Assembly: GCF_007096885.1 (NCBI RefSeq)
Contig: NZ_VJNO01000043.1
Span: 1-57,584, forward strand
Direction: 5' to 3'
Source of the DNA: Streptomyces sp. 130
GTDB lineage: Bacteria > Actinomycetota > Actinomycetes > Streptomycetales > Streptomycetaceae
DNA length: 57,584 nt
Shown here: one piece after another, positions 25,267 through 34,609 of the stretch
How positions within the stretch are numbered: position 1 is the stretch's first letter
Layout of the letters: the number at the start of each line of letters is the position of its first letter
The notes under the pieces: generated by a model
Database searches by the model: none
Seen by the model: the letters and a program-made list of their open reading frames with translations, nothing else
Told to the model about the DNA's origin: nothing
Made by a program: the position numbers and the translations under genes

Positions 25267-28200
25267 ATCCGGCGGTACTCGCCGCCGCCCTGGGCAACTA
25301 CCACCCCGGCGGCGTCCTTCCCTCGGCGCAGGAACTGCTGGCGGCCATCACCGATCTGGAGATCGCCGCCTTCCGTGGGGACCAGGAAATCCCGGACGAT
25401 GTGCTGGCGACTGCGTGGCTTCTGCACGGTCTGGCGGCGGTCGAGCCCGAGACGTCGGGGTTCGACCCGGTGCGGGCCCGGCAGGCTCTCGCGGTCAGCG
25501 CGCACGTGATGGACCTGGCCCTGGCTGACGAGCGGCACTCTCCCGACGAGCGGTTGAGGATCGCCTTCGCCGCCCAGGCCGGGTACCGCAGGTGTGAGCA
25601 GGAGCCCAACGCCACAGCCGTCTACCGGCAGGTCAAGGACCTGGTGGACTACGCCTCATCGCTCCCGGCGCACCTCGACACGCTGGCCGTGGAGGCCGGT
25701 GTCGTGTTCCTGGCGTTCGACCGGCCCGACCTGAACCGGGCCCTGTCCGCCTGGCGCCGCCAGTTCGCCGAGCTGCGGGCGCTGATGAACGACGAGCCGC
25801 TGGCGGGCACGATGTACGGACCCGCCGAGGCCGTGGTCGAGGCGGTTCATCTCCTGCGTCTGTTCCTCTCGTTCGGTGATCTGGACCGCCTGCAGGCCGC
25901 ACAGGATCTGCTGGGCAGCGTGCTGGACGGGCGTGCCGGGCGCGGTGATCCGACCGCGAGGTGGGTCGCGGCCCACCTTCTCGGGCTGAGCGGCGAGATG
26001 GCCGCCAGCAGCCTGTACACGCTGCTTCCGGAGGGAACGCCGGATGCGGTGGCCCGGACGTTCGCGGTGTCCGATCCGCCGGTCATGACCCTGTGGCGGC
26101 CGCAGCGTCAGTTGTTGAACCTGGACCGGGGAAACCCGGTCTCCCCCGGCACCGGCCGGAGCCTGATCAGCGTGCCGACCAGTGCGGGCAAGACGCTGAT
26201 GGCCCAGTTGGTCATCTGTTCCCACCTGGCGCAGAAGCCCGGTCGTGTGGTCTACGTGTCGCCGATGCGCAGTCTCGGCCGGGAGATGCGGGCCGCGCTG
26301 CGTGGCCGGCTACGGCTGATGCAACGCAAGCTGGTCGCCGAACAGCCGGACTTCCCGCTCGCCGACGGCAGCGGGTCCCTCGTCGGGGACGTGGACGTCG
26401 TAACCCCGGAACGGCTCATGCACATGATCCGCCACAACCCGGGCGAAGCCCTGGACGACGTCAGCCTCGTGGTCGTCGACGAGGCCCACCACCTCACCCA
26501 AGGCCGGCGCGGCTTCGTACTGGAGAGCCTGCTCGCTCTCCTGCGGACCCGCTCCGAGATCCGGCTCGTGCTGCTGTCGGCCGCTGTCGGCAACCGGGCC
26601 GCCCTGGCGTCGTGGCTGGACCCGACGCAGCCAGCGCAGGAGGTGTACTTCACTGACGACTGGCGCGGCCCCCGGCGGATGCACGGCCTTATGTACCCGC
26701 AGCTGCTCAAGGACCAGGCCGAGCTCATCCCACGCAAGCCGAGCAAGAACCACCCCTCCACCACCCGGGCCAATGTGCCGGTGGCCGCCCGGCTCGATGT
26801 CCGGCCGACCGCCGCCAGCCGCACTTTCGGTCTGACCACTCCCAATGTCGGCACCCGGTCCTACGCCTCCCGCGACGCCTGGCAGTGGAACCGGAACACC
26901 AAGCTCACCGGTGGCCCCGCAGACTACGAGGTGTTCGCCGCCGGCACCGCCGGCCTGACCCGTGCTGGCAGCGTCCTGATGGTCGTCGCCAGCAAAACCC
27001 TCGCCAGGAGCGCCGCCGCCGCCATGGCCAAGCATCTGGACGTGCGCCCCGAGGCGGCTGCGCTCACCGAGTTCCTGTCCGAGACCCTCGGCGAGCAGCA
27101 CCCCCTGGTCGCCTGCGCCCGCAATGGCGTGGCCTTCCACCACGGAGACCTTCCCGACGACGTCCTCCACGCCGTCGAGCAAGGGCTTCGCGAAGGAGAC
27201 CTGCTGGCCATCGCCAGCACCACTATCCTCACCGACGGCGTCAACCTCCCGGTACGTACCGTCATAATCAATCACACGGTCGAGGGCGACTACGCGCGCG
27301 CCGGTCAGCGCAGCCTCAGTCCTGCGGAACTACTCAACGCCATCGGCCGCGCCGGGCGGGCCGGGCGTGAGAGCGAGGGGTGGGTCATTCTCACCCGCCC
27401 CTACCCGCCGCGGCCGGCGGAGTTCGACATCCTCACCCCCGACTCCGAACAGCTCACCGTTACCTCTGAACTGCTCAGCGCGGACGCGCTGGGGGCCTTG
27501 GAACAGGCCGAGGGCCAGCTACGCCTCTTCCATGACCTCCTGTTCGCTGTGATGGATAGTGTCGCGGCCGACTTCGTCGCGTTCGTGTGGCTCGTCCTGC
27601 AGACCCATGCTGAGACCCTCGACGCACCCGGCGACCGACTGGAACCGGTGCGCTCGTTGCTCGCGATGGAGCAGGCCACTGACGAAACGGTCCCGGCCCG
27701 CTGGATGGCGCTCGCACAGAAGGTCGCCACCATCTACGACACCACCGACCCCGTCTCGGCACGACGCTGGGCCAGCACCGGCACCAGCATCGGCTCTGCG
27801 CGCCTGCTCGACATCGTCGCCCAAGACCTCGCGGAGCAACTGGTCGCCCAAGCGGGCCCCGTAGGCGCTCTGGACGAGATAAGCGTCTTCTTCGGGCCAC
27901 CCGAGTGGCCGCTGGAGCAGACCCTGGACTTCCTGTCCGAGCACGGCGTCTTCGACAACCTCCTGCTACTGCCCGAAACGAGGGGATGCTGGGACTTCAA
28001 GAAGAAGCTCGCCGTCGACGTGCCGATCAGCGGCGCGATCCGGGACTGGATTTCCGGCACCCCCATCCCGGAACTGGCGCGCACCTGGATGGCCGACAGC
28101 CAGCCGTCCGATCCCCGGCCGCTGGAGCAGGCCGTGCGCAGCATCAGCACGGCCTTCGAGCACGCGATCAGCTGGACAGCCGGTGCCTTGATCAACCTCG

Positions 28201-28754
28201 TCAACACCCATCCGCTGCTCACCCCCACCACGCCCCGCTTGTTCGCGCACACGGCCTGGCACATCCGGCACGGCGTCGATACCGAGCAGGCAATCACCTT
28301 GCTCACCTCCGGGATCACCTCCCGACGTCTGGCCCATGAGATCGGCCTGGCCGCGGCCGATGCCGGCATCAGTTCCGGCGGCCTGCGCAGCTGGCTCGCC
28401 GACCAGCAGATCGACGGCTGGATGACCGCGTACAAGACCAACGCGTACGAGATCGAGGACCTCCTCGACTACGTGAGCACACCGGCCAACCCGCTTGAGC
28501 ACCTACTGAAGGGACGCCCCGTGACCACCCCTCTCGCACGGGTGGAGCCGGGCGCCGTGGACGGGCCCATCAGCCTGACGCGCCCGGGGAAAAAGCCGGC
28601 GCCCATCAGAATCAGCCGCGACGGCGTCCAGATCGCGACCATCCCCGCCGCCCGGCATCACGCCGTCCTCACCATGATCGACAGCGGCCTCGACCTCACC
28701 CACCGCCTTGAATCCGGGCAGCTCGTCACCACCCTGACCGGAGCTGGCCCCTGA
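25251..28754 (+). CDS. HamB-like Ski2-type DExH helicase (1167 aa)
   Basis: GTG 25251 lies inside the end of the nuclease gene. The helicase core shows motif I VPTSAGKTLMAQ (about 308-320), motif II VVVDEAHH (about 408), motif III LLSAAVGN, motif V TTILTDGVNLP and motif VI NAIGRAGRAGRESEG (about 696). The PTSAGKT and DGVNLP forms are typical of Ski2-like helicases. About 300 residues of helical N-terminal region and 450 residues of C-terminal region flank the core. In Hachiman the helicase senses DNA damage or abnormal ends and releases its nuclease partner; here that is inference from family. The gene is intact. Confidence 0.7.
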   Translation: MDRTLDPAVLAAALGNYHPGGVLPSAQELLAAITDLEIAAFRGDQEIPDDVLATAWLLHGLAAVEPETSGFDPVRARQALAVSAHVMDLALADERHSPDERLRIAFAAQAGYRRCEQEPNATAVYRQVKDLVDYASSLPAHLDTLAVEAGVVFLAFDRPDLNRALSAWRRQFAELRALMNDEPLAGTMYGPAEAVVEAVHLLRLFLSFGDLDRLQAAQDLLGSVLDGRAGRGDPTARWVAAHLLGLSGEMAASSLYTLLPEGTPDAVARTFAVSDPPVMTLWRPQRQLLNLDRGNPVSPGTGRSLISVPTSAGKTLMAQLVICSHLAQKPGRVVYVSPMRSLGREMRAALRGRLRLMQRKLVAEQPDFPLADGSGSLVGDVDVVTPERLMHMIRHNPGEALDDVSLVVVDEAHHLTQGRRGFVLESLLALLRTRSEIRLVLLSAAVGNRAALASWLDPTQPAQEVYFTDDWRGPRRMHGLMYPQLLKDQAELIPRKPSKNHPSTTRANVPVAARLDVRPTAASRTFGLTTPNVGTRSYASRDAWQWNRNTKLTGGPADYEVFAAGTAGLTRAGSVLMVVASKTLARSAAAAMAKHLDVRPEAAALTEFLSETLGEQHPLVACARNGVAFHHGDLPDDVLHAVEQGLREGDLLAIASTTILTDGVNLPVRTVIINHTVEGDYARAGQRSLSPAELLNAIGRAGRAGRESEGWVILTRPYPPRPAEFDILTPDSEQLTVTSELLSADALGALEQAEGQLRLFHDLLFAVMDSVAADFVAFVWLVLQTHAETLDAPGDRLEPVRSLLAMEQATDETVPARWMALAQKVATIYDTTDPVSARRWASTGTSIGSARLLDIVAQDLAEQLVAQAGPVGALDEISVFFGPPEWPLEQTLDFLSEHGVFDNLLLLPETRGCWDFKKKLAVDVPISGAIRDWISGTPIPELARTWMADSQPSDPRPLEQAVRSISTAFEHAISWTAGALINLVNTHPLLTPTTPRLFAHTAWHIRHGVDTEQAITLLTSGITSRRLAHEIGLAAADAGISSGGLRSWLADQQIDGWMTAYKTNAYEIEDLLDYVSTPANPLEHLLKGRPVTTPLARVEPGAVDGPISLTRPGKKPAPIRISRDGVQIATIPAARHHAVLTMIDSGLDLTHRLESGQLVTTLTGAGP

Positions 28755-28791
28755 AGCGCCGAGGCCGAAGGAGTGCCGGCGCGCCTCTCCT

Positions 28792-28810
28792 GCCCGCCCT
28801 GCGGGCTTTT
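28792..28810 (+). terminator. Intrinsic terminator between convergent genes
   Basis: GCCCGC-CCT-GCGGGC followed directly by TTTT, 37 bp after the helicase stop and ending next to the stop of the convergent nuclease gene. It is one of the few T-tailed hairpins in the window. Confidence 0.75.
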
Positions 28811-28811
28811 G

Positions 28812-30470
28812 TCAGAAGAGTGGGAGTTGGGCGCGACCGGCCTTGTTGGCCCGTGTCCGTCGCACGGAAGAAGGGATGCTTGGTCGGCCGCTCCAGCGAT
28901 CAGGTCGCAGGATGGTCCGCCCGGGCTCCGGTCTTACCGTTCCGGCCAGAGTGGCGATCGTGGTCTCGACGAGCGCGACGACAGCGGTGGGAGTGACGAG
29001 GCTGGCGTCGAAAGTCTCGGTCCAGCCGTTCGGCATGATGTCCCGGCTGAGATGAGGGTCGTGGCCGGCTTCGCGCAGGTGCTGGAGAACGGCTTGCTCG
29101 ACTGCGTGAGCCTCGACTCCGGTGGTGAAGTGCCAGTCCTGAACGAGTACCCAGCCGGAGCGGCGGTGGTGGGCGACCCGTTCGTTGCGGCCTGCGGTGC
29201 CGCCGATCCCGACCTTCACCGCGCTGTGCTGGTGATGCTGCATGACGTAGACGCGGGCAGGGGCGATGAGGTCGAATCCGTGGCTGGCGCAGAACCGGCA
29301 CCCTCCACCGCTGCGGATCTTCATGAGCGTCGGGGTCACCTCGCCGCCGCAGGCCGTGCACCGGCACCGCCACGGCGTCACCGAGGTGACGAACGGCTCC
29401 AGGGGCTCCAGTCCGGCCGCGCGCATGTCGGCGGCCGCGATCTCAGGGTCCGTCCTCCTTGCCGCAGCCGCTCTCAAATCGGCACAGCGCCGACACCCCC
29501 CTTGCCCTGCCAGGATGCCTCCGAGGGATGGCGAGGTCTCCCGCCCGCAGCCGGTGCACCGGCACCTCCACGCCGTGTGGCGGCGGCCGGAATACGCCTC
29601 CAACGGCTCCAGGCCGGCTGCGCGCATGAGGGCTTCGGCCTCGTCCGGCGGCCAGCGACGACGTCCGCACGGCTTCGGTGAGCAGTATCGGCATGCCCGT
29701 AGGCCGCGGCGCAGGTTCTGCAACCGGATCTCGACGTCGCGGCCGCAGGTGTCGTGCCGGCAGACCCACAGCCCGGCCGGGCCGGGATAGCGATCGAGCG
29801 GTGTGAGCCCGAACGTCTGGAGTTCGGCGGTGGCCTGCTCGCCGTCGGTGCGGGGCCGCTCCCGCCGGCGGGCCCATGCCTGGCTGATGCCCGCCCCGGC
29901 CTTCTTACGACCACACGGGTGACAGCCACCCTGGCCGCGCTTGATCGACCCGTGGGTCGGCGACACAGTGGCCCCACAGGCCGTGCAACGACACGGCCAC
30001 GGAGTCTCTGTGCCCGGGTAGGGCTCCAGGGGGTCCAGTCCCGCTGCGCGCATCAGGGCGGCGGCGTCTGCGGGGTCGACCCGGGCGTTCGGCGCGCACC
30101 ACCGGCAGATCCCGACGCCGCGCTTCACGTTGGAGTACCGGGCCTTCACCTCCCGCCCGCACACCTCGTGTCGGCACCGCCAGTGGCTCATCGCCCCGGG
30201 GTAGGGCTCCAGCGGCTCCAGGCCGGCTGTGCGCATCAGGGCTTGTGCTTCCTCCGGCGGGATCGGCGCCTTGCCCGCGCAGTACCGGCAGCCGCCCTGC
30301 CGGCCGGAGGCAATGTTTCCCAGCCGCGGCGTCACCTCCCGCCCGCACGCCTCGTGGCGACAGCGCCACGGCATACCTGCACCCGGGTAGGGGTCCAGCG
30401 GCTCAAGTCCCGCCATCCGCATGATCACAACCGGATCCCGCGGATCCTTCCGTGGACGTCCCCTCGCCAT
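28812..30470 (-). CDS. Six-repeat zinc-ribbon protein fused to a GIY-YIG/T5orf172-type nuclease (552 aa)
   Basis: ATG 30470 follows GGGAGG. After MARGRPRKDP there are six repeats of about 60-65 residues (about 15-385). Each has the form (M)RxAGLEPLxPYPG...WRCRCxxCGxxVxP...GxGGCRxC, which gives four zinc-ligand Cys per repeat (some with His). The C-terminal domain (ARVYVMQHHQHSAVKVGIGG, then RNERVAHHRRSGWVLVQDWH, EAHAVEQAVLQHLR and GWTETFD) matches the MUG113/T5orf172 branch of GIY-YIG nucleases. Serial zinc ribbons suggest extended nucleic-acid reading, one module per site segment. It is last in a minus-strand operon and convergent with the Hachiman-like pair. Confidence 0.75.
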   Translation of the reverse strand: MARGRPRKDPRDPVVIMRMAGLEPLDPYPGAGMPWRCRHEACGREVTPRLGNIASGRQGGCRYCAGKAPIPPEEAQALMRTAGLEPLEPYPGAMSHWRCRHEVCGREVKARYSNVKRGVGICRWCAPNARVDPADAAALMRAAGLDPLEPYPGTETPWPCRCTACGATVSPTHGSIKRGQGGCHPCGRKKAGAGISQAWARRRERPRTDGEQATAELQTFGLTPLDRYPGPAGLWVCRHDTCGRDVEIRLQNLRRGLRACRYCSPKPCGRRRWPPDEAEALMRAAGLEPLEAYSGRRHTAWRCRCTGCGRETSPSLGGILAGQGGCRRCADLRAAAARRTDPEIAAADMRAAGLEPLEPFVTSVTPWRCRCTACGGEVTPTLMKIRSGGGCRFCASHGFDLIAPARVYVMQHHQHSAVKVGIGGTAGRNERVAHHRRSGWVLVQDWHFTTGVEAHAVEQAVLQHLREAGHDPHLSRDIMPNGWTETFDASLVTPTAVVALVETTIATLAGTVRPEPGRTILRPDRWSGRPSIPSSVRRTRANKAGRAQLPLF

Positions 30471-30479
30471 CCTGACCTC

Positions 30480-30823
30480 CCGCCAGCACCATTGCCCAGC
30501 AGGAGGATGCCATCGACCACTGACATCGCCGCCACGCGCGGCGGGCCGCCCATCGTCTCCAGCCTCGTCGTCCCACACCGCAAGCGCCCCGGCAGGGCCC
30601 TGCTTCGCGGCGAGCAAGAAGGACAACGCCGCGGCGACCGTGCCCGGCCGGGCACGGGAGCGCAGACGCTCCGCCCGCCGCGCGGCCCGGACCGAGCGGC
30701 CAGTGCTCCGGCGGCGAGCCGGGCCCGCTTGTACGGGGCCGCCGTGCGTTTGCGGGTCAGCGCACGCAGCACCGCCTGGTCCTCGGTGTCGCCCTGATAC
30801 AGGGCGCGCAGGTCGGCGGTCAT
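30480..30823 (-). pseudogene. Probably frameshifted small gene upstream of the zinc-ribbon nuclease
   Basis: ATG 30823 overlaps the previous gene's stop (ATGA). It reads MTADLRALYQGDTEDQAVLR, then ALTRKRTAAPYKRARLAAGA. The frame then degrades, and a second frame takes over as RAARRAERLRSRARPGTVAA, ALSFLLAAKQGPAGALAVWD. One indel near 30690 would join the two. The second frame runs directly into the nuclease start, so the original may have been coupled to it. The family is unknown. Confidence 0.4.
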
Positions 30824-31026
30824 CCTCCGGCCGCGTCCGGCCGGGCGGGCGGGCGGGCGAGGTCGTCTACGACCGCCTGCACGATTCGTTCGTCCCGGCC
30901 GGGCTCGTAGGGGCGGCCGCGCAGGGCGTAGGCGAGGTGGCGGCGGGCTTCGGCGAAAAGGTGGTGGCGTGCGAAGGCGTCGCACACCACGTACCTACCT
31001 GGACGTCGGCCTGGCGCAGCACTCAC
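30820..31026 (-). CDS. Small basic hypothetical protein (68 aa)
   Basis: GTG 31026. It contains CDAFARHHLFAEARRHLAYA, then LRGRPYEPGRDERIVQAVVD, which is convincing helical protein. Its stop overlaps the next start (ATGA), so it belongs to the operon leading to the zinc-ribbon nuclease. There is no domain I can name. Confidence 0.5.
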   Translation of the reverse strand: MSAAPGRRPGRYVVCDAFARHHLFAEARRHLAYALRGRPYEPGRDERIVQAVVDDLARPPARPDAAGG

Positions 31027-31065
31027 CAGGGCTGGTTCCCGCCCTGCTCTGCTGAATGACCTGAC

Positions 31066-31245
31066 CTACAACCGGCGCTGGAGCCACCAGAAGCCGAGCC
31101 CTACGAGGCCCGCTCCAGTGGCATAGGCGGCGCCGCGGAGAGCACTTGAGAGCAGCGCATGGCGTCGGCGCGCAAGCCAGACCTTTGCACGGCGAACCCG
31201 CTGGGTCCGGGCTGTCGTCGGATCGGCTTTGTGGCTGCTGTACAC
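31066..31245 (-). CDS. Small single-pass membrane protein (59 aa)
   Basis: The minus-strand frame reads VYSSHKADPTTARTQRVRRA, KVWLARRRHALLSSALRGAA, YATGAGLVGLGFWWLQRRL. A basic N-terminal half precedes a hydrophobic C-terminal helix. The frame continues upstream (FRQHRETEYF) without an ATG or GTG, so GTG 31245 is the latest good start and the true start may lie further up. It is first in the four-gene minus-strand run. Confidence 0.4.
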   Translation of the reverse strand: MYSSHKADPTTARTQRVRRAKVWLARRRHALLSSALRGAAYATGAGLVGLGFWWLQRRL

Positions 31246-31443
31246 GAAGTACTCCGTTTCTCGGTGCTGGCGGAAGTCAGACGGGGGCTGGATGCCTCCC
31301 CCCAGTCAGAAATTCACTGGGGGCGTGCGCCCTCCGTTGAGCAATTTGATGATGTACCTGCGCCGGGAGTGCGTGCCTGGGTTGGATGTTGTTCTGCTGA
31401 CAACGTTGGGTTGTTCGGAACATCCCCTGAAAGGACACCGAGG

Positions 31444-34200
31444 GTGACTGGTGTGAAGCGGCCAGGCCGTCCGTGGACGGCCGCTAGGGGGTCTTGTACA
31501 GAAATAAATGATCTTATCGGTATTGTCAGATCATGGCTGGACGAAGCAGAACTGAGCGTTTCGCAGTTGCATGCGAAGCTTGTCGCGGATCACTTCCACG
31601 ATGCGGTGGTTCCCCCGCTGAGGAAACTGCGCGAACGGCTCGCTGGCGATGGTCTGACATGGGACCTGGTTGAGGCCGTCGCGGACTCGTGTTTTCACAG
31701 CGAATCCCTAGCAGTGACGTCCCACCGCATGGAAGCCGCTCGGGCCCTGTGGGAGGCAGCCCAGACTCAGCCCACCGTGCTAGCCCCCGACGGCGAGCCT
31801 GCGGTATCCGTGCGAGAAGTCTTCCAGGCGCAGGAGCGGGCCCTTAGCGCCTTGGAAGAACTCAACCGAGTCCGCAAGGCGTATGAGTCCAGCGAGCGCG
31901 CTCGTAACCAGTCGCTTCAGGTCGCCACTATTCTCTTCAATCTCCTCGGGCAGGCGCAGGCCCAGATTTCTGGCCTAACTAGGCGTCTGGAGGCATTGAC
32001 TGCGACTCCGGGCATCTCGGACATCGGGCCCCTGGAGCACCGCCTGGGACGCGCTACTGCCCAGCGCGAAGACCTTCAGTTGCACCTCGCTCGAGCAGAA
32101 GCGGAACGGGTAAGGGCTCAGGCCCTCGCGGACATGGCGGCACGTCGGATTCTCGTGCTGGAAGCCGAGATTCAGGAGCTCCGGACCGCAGGTAACCCCG
32201 GCGTCTCGTCGGAGCCGGCCTCCAACATCGAACTTCCCCGACAGCTCACCAGCCCGTCCGACGAGGACAGCACCCTTGACCGAGTGGATGAAGCGCTCCA
32301 GACCGCCCGCTTCGTGCTCGACCGTGAGCATGACACCGTGGATGAGATTGCTGATGAGCTGGGGTGGCGCGGCTCTCTTGCGGACTCCCACCAAGTCGGG
32401 CCGGAGTTCGTGCATCCTGAGATGCACGAGGTCGCCAGGTGGGCCCCCGGTGACGAGGGTTTGTCCCGAACAACCCTGAACAACCGGCCCACCAGCGCTG
32501 ATGGGGCGGGAGCCGAGCTAGTTGCGCGTAAGAACGCAGATCGATTTCGGTTCGTGGGTGCCGCGACGCGCCGTATCTCCCGCGGAATCGGCCTGGACGA
32601 AATCGTGCTGGGGCTATGCCGGGCCAGTGTGCCGACGTTCTCCGACGCTGTACTCGTCTACCTCCGCGATCCGCTGCCGGTCGGCGAGGAGCGGCCGGTC
32701 AATCCGTTCGTGCTGCGCCTGCGCCGCGTGGAACAACGGGAGGGTGACGCTGATGTATCTAAAGCAGGCGATAGGCCCATTCCTGAAGCGATCGAGGTCC
32801 GCACGAACACTGCACTGGCTGAGCTGCTGCGGGACGCACGGCCTGTGTTCGGGCATTCCGCTGTTGCTCAAGCTGCCCTTCCGGAGCTGATGGGCCCCGA
32901 TCGAACCGAACTCACTGAACGTCATACGATTCTGGCGCCGCTGCGTGGACGGCGGCGGGTGATCGGCACCGTTGTCTTCCAACGCGAGTCAGGGCGAGGG
33001 GCCTTCGAGTTGGACGATCTACTGGCCGCCGCCCAACTCGCTTCCCAAACAGCACTCGGCATCGACAAGGCCCTCTTGTTCGGCCGCGAGGCGTACATCG
33101 CGGACGAACTTCAGCGCACCATGCTGCCCCACTCGCTCCCCCAGCCCACCGGCGTCCGGCTCGCCTCCCGCTACCTCCCTGCCTCCGCGTCGGCTCAGGT
33201 CGGCGGCGACTGGTACGACGCGATCCCGTTACCCGGAAGTCGGGTCGCCCTGGTCGTCGGTGACGTCATGGGCCACTCCATGACCTCTGCCGCGATTATG
33301 GGCCAGCTCCGCACCACGACCCAGACACTGGCCGGTCTCGACCTGCCCCCGCATGAGGTGCTGCATCACCTGGACGAGCAGGTACAGCGGCTCGGCATCG
33401 ACCGCTTGGCTACCTGCCTCTACGCGGTGTACGACCCGGTCGCGCACCGCCTCACTATCGCCAACGCGGGCCACCCGCCGCCCGTCCTGCTCCACATCGA
33501 CGGACGGGCCGAGGTACTGCGGTTGCCGCCGGGCGCACCGATCGGGGTCGGTGGGGTCGGTTTCGAGGCCGTCGAGCTGGACGCCCCTGCAGGGGCGACA
33601 CTCCTGCTTTACACGGATGGCTTGGTAAAGTCCCGGGCACGGAACGTATGGATCGGCATCGGAACGCTGAGGGAACGGCTCGCCGCCGCCGCAGCCCACC
33701 TGGCAGACCCGCACCAGCCCCCGCCGTTGGAGGCCCTCTGCGACAACGTGCTGGACATGCTCGGCCCGGGTGACCGCGACGACGACATCGCGCTGCTGGC
33801 CGCCCGCTTCGACGGGATCGCGCCGAGCGACGTCGCGTACTGGTTCCTGGAGCCGGACGAGTCCGCCCCCGGCCGGGCCCGCCGGCTGGCCCGCAGGGCG
33901 CTCGGCCGCTGGGGCCTGGACGACCTCTCGGACTCGGTGGAGCTCCTGATCAGCGAGGTGGTCACCAACGCCGTGCGGTACGCGGAACGCCCGGTGACCC
34001 TGCGCCTGCTGCGCACCGACACCCTGCGCTGCGAGGTCGGCGACGACTCCCCGCAGCTGCCCCGGCAGCGCCGAGCCAAGGACATGGACGAGAACGGCCG
34101 CGGCCTGTTCCTGGTCAACCGTCTGGCCCGCCGCTGGGGCGCCATCCGCCTGTCGACCGGCAAAGTGGTGTGGTTCGAAATGAGTCTGACGCCAGAATGA
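31444..34200 (+). CDS. Fusion regulator: helical N-terminus, coiled coil, GAF, SpoIIE phosphatase, HATPase (918 aa)
   Basis: GTG 31444 is chosen; the upstream frame (to 31159) is not protein-like. The N-terminus (LRKLRERLAGDGLTWDLVEA) resembles the helical module found at the start of many Streptomyces plasmid-type proteins. A coiled coil follows (about 130-265), then a GAF-like region (about 355-525). The SpoIIE/PP2C domain has GGDWYD (587), GDVMGHS (606), NAGHPPP, LLLYTDG (720) and GDRDDDIALLAAR (778). The RsbW-like HATPase has ELLISEVVTNAVRYAE (833) and GRGLFLV (885). Such proteins control anti-sigma/anti-anti-sigma switches; the input and partner are unknown. No anti-sigma antagonist gene is adjacent. 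Confidence 0.85.
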   Translation: MTGVKRPGRPWTAARGSCTEINDLIGIVRSWLDEAELSVSQLHAKLVADHFHDAVVPPLRKLRERLAGDGLTWDLVEAVADSCFHSESLAVTSHRMEAARALWEAAQTQPTVLAPDGEPAVSVREVFQAQERALSALEELNRVRKAYESSERARNQSLQVATILFNLLGQAQAQISGLTRRLEALTATPGISDIGPLEHRLGRATAQREDLQLHLARAEAERVRAQALADMAARRILVLEAEIQELRTAGNPGVSSEPASNIELPRQLTSPSDEDSTLDRVDEALQTARFVLDREHDTVDEIADELGWRGSLADSHQVGPEFVHPEMHEVARWAPGDEGLSRTTLNNRPTSADGAGAELVARKNADRFRFVGAATRRISRGIGLDEIVLGLCRASVPTFSDAVLVYLRDPLPVGEERPVNPFVLRLRRVEQREGDADVSKAGDRPIPEAIEVRTNTALAELLRDARPVFGHSAVAQAALPELMGPDRTELTERHTILAPLRGRRRVIGTVVFQRESGRGAFELDDLLAAAQLASQTALGIDKALLFGREAYIADELQRTMLPHSLPQPTGVRLASRYLPASASAQVGGDWYDAIPLPGSRVALVVGDVMGHSMTSAAIMGQLRTTTQTLAGLDLPPHEVLHHLDEQVQRLGIDRLATCLYAVYDPVAHRLTIANAGHPPPVLLHIDGRAEVLRLPPGAPIGVGGVGFEAVELDAPAGATLLLYTDGLVKSRARNVWIGIGTLRERLAAAAAHLADPHQPPPLEALCDNVLDMLGPGDRDDDIALLAARFDGIAPSDVAYWFLEPDESAPGRARRLARRALGRWGLDDLSDSVELLISEVVTNAVRYAERPVTLRLLRTDTLRCEVGDDSPQLPRQRRAKDMDENGRGLFLVNRLARRWGAIRLSTGKVVWFEMSLTPE

Positions 34201-34282
34201 ATGAATGCCCTTTGCCTTACGGACGTGCCTGAACCGCTCCGGGTCTGTTGGAGGCTCGATTCCCTGAGAGAGGATCGAGTTC

Positions 34283-34609
34283 GTGGCCCGTCCTTCCCCT
34301 TACCCTGCCGAGCTTCGTGAGCGTGCGGTGCGCATGGTCGCGGAGATCCGCCCCAACTACCCGACTGAGTGGGCCGCGATGAAGGCGGTCGCCGCGAAGC
34401 TGGACATCGGTGCCGCCGAGACGGTGCGGACCTGGGTCCGCAAGGCTCAGGTCGACGCCGGCCATCGCCCGGGTGTGACCTCGGAGGAGGTCGCGGAGAT
34501 CAAGCGGCTGAAGGCCGAGAACGCCGAGCTGCGGAGGGCGAACGAGTTCCTCAGGGTGGCCTCGGCTTTCTTCGCGGCCGAGCTCGACCGGCCGTCGAAG
34601 CGCTCCTAG
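34283..34609 (+). CDS. IS3-family transposase OrfA (108 aa)
   Basis: MARPSPYPAELRERAVRMVA, then ETVRTWVRKAQVDAGHRPGV and a leucine-zipper-like tail (IKRLKAENAELRRANEFLRV) are standard IS3 OrfA features. GTG 34283 has AGAGGATCGAG upstream. The sequence TGAACCGCTCCGGGTCTGTT near 34230 looks like the left inverted repeat. OrfB follows with the usual overlap, but is broken. Confidence 0.85.
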   Translation: MARPSPYPAELRERAVRMVAEIRPNYPTEWAAMKAVAAKLDIGAAETVRTWVRKAQVDAGHRPGVTSEEVAEIKRLKAENAELRRANEFLRVASAFFAAELDRPSKRS

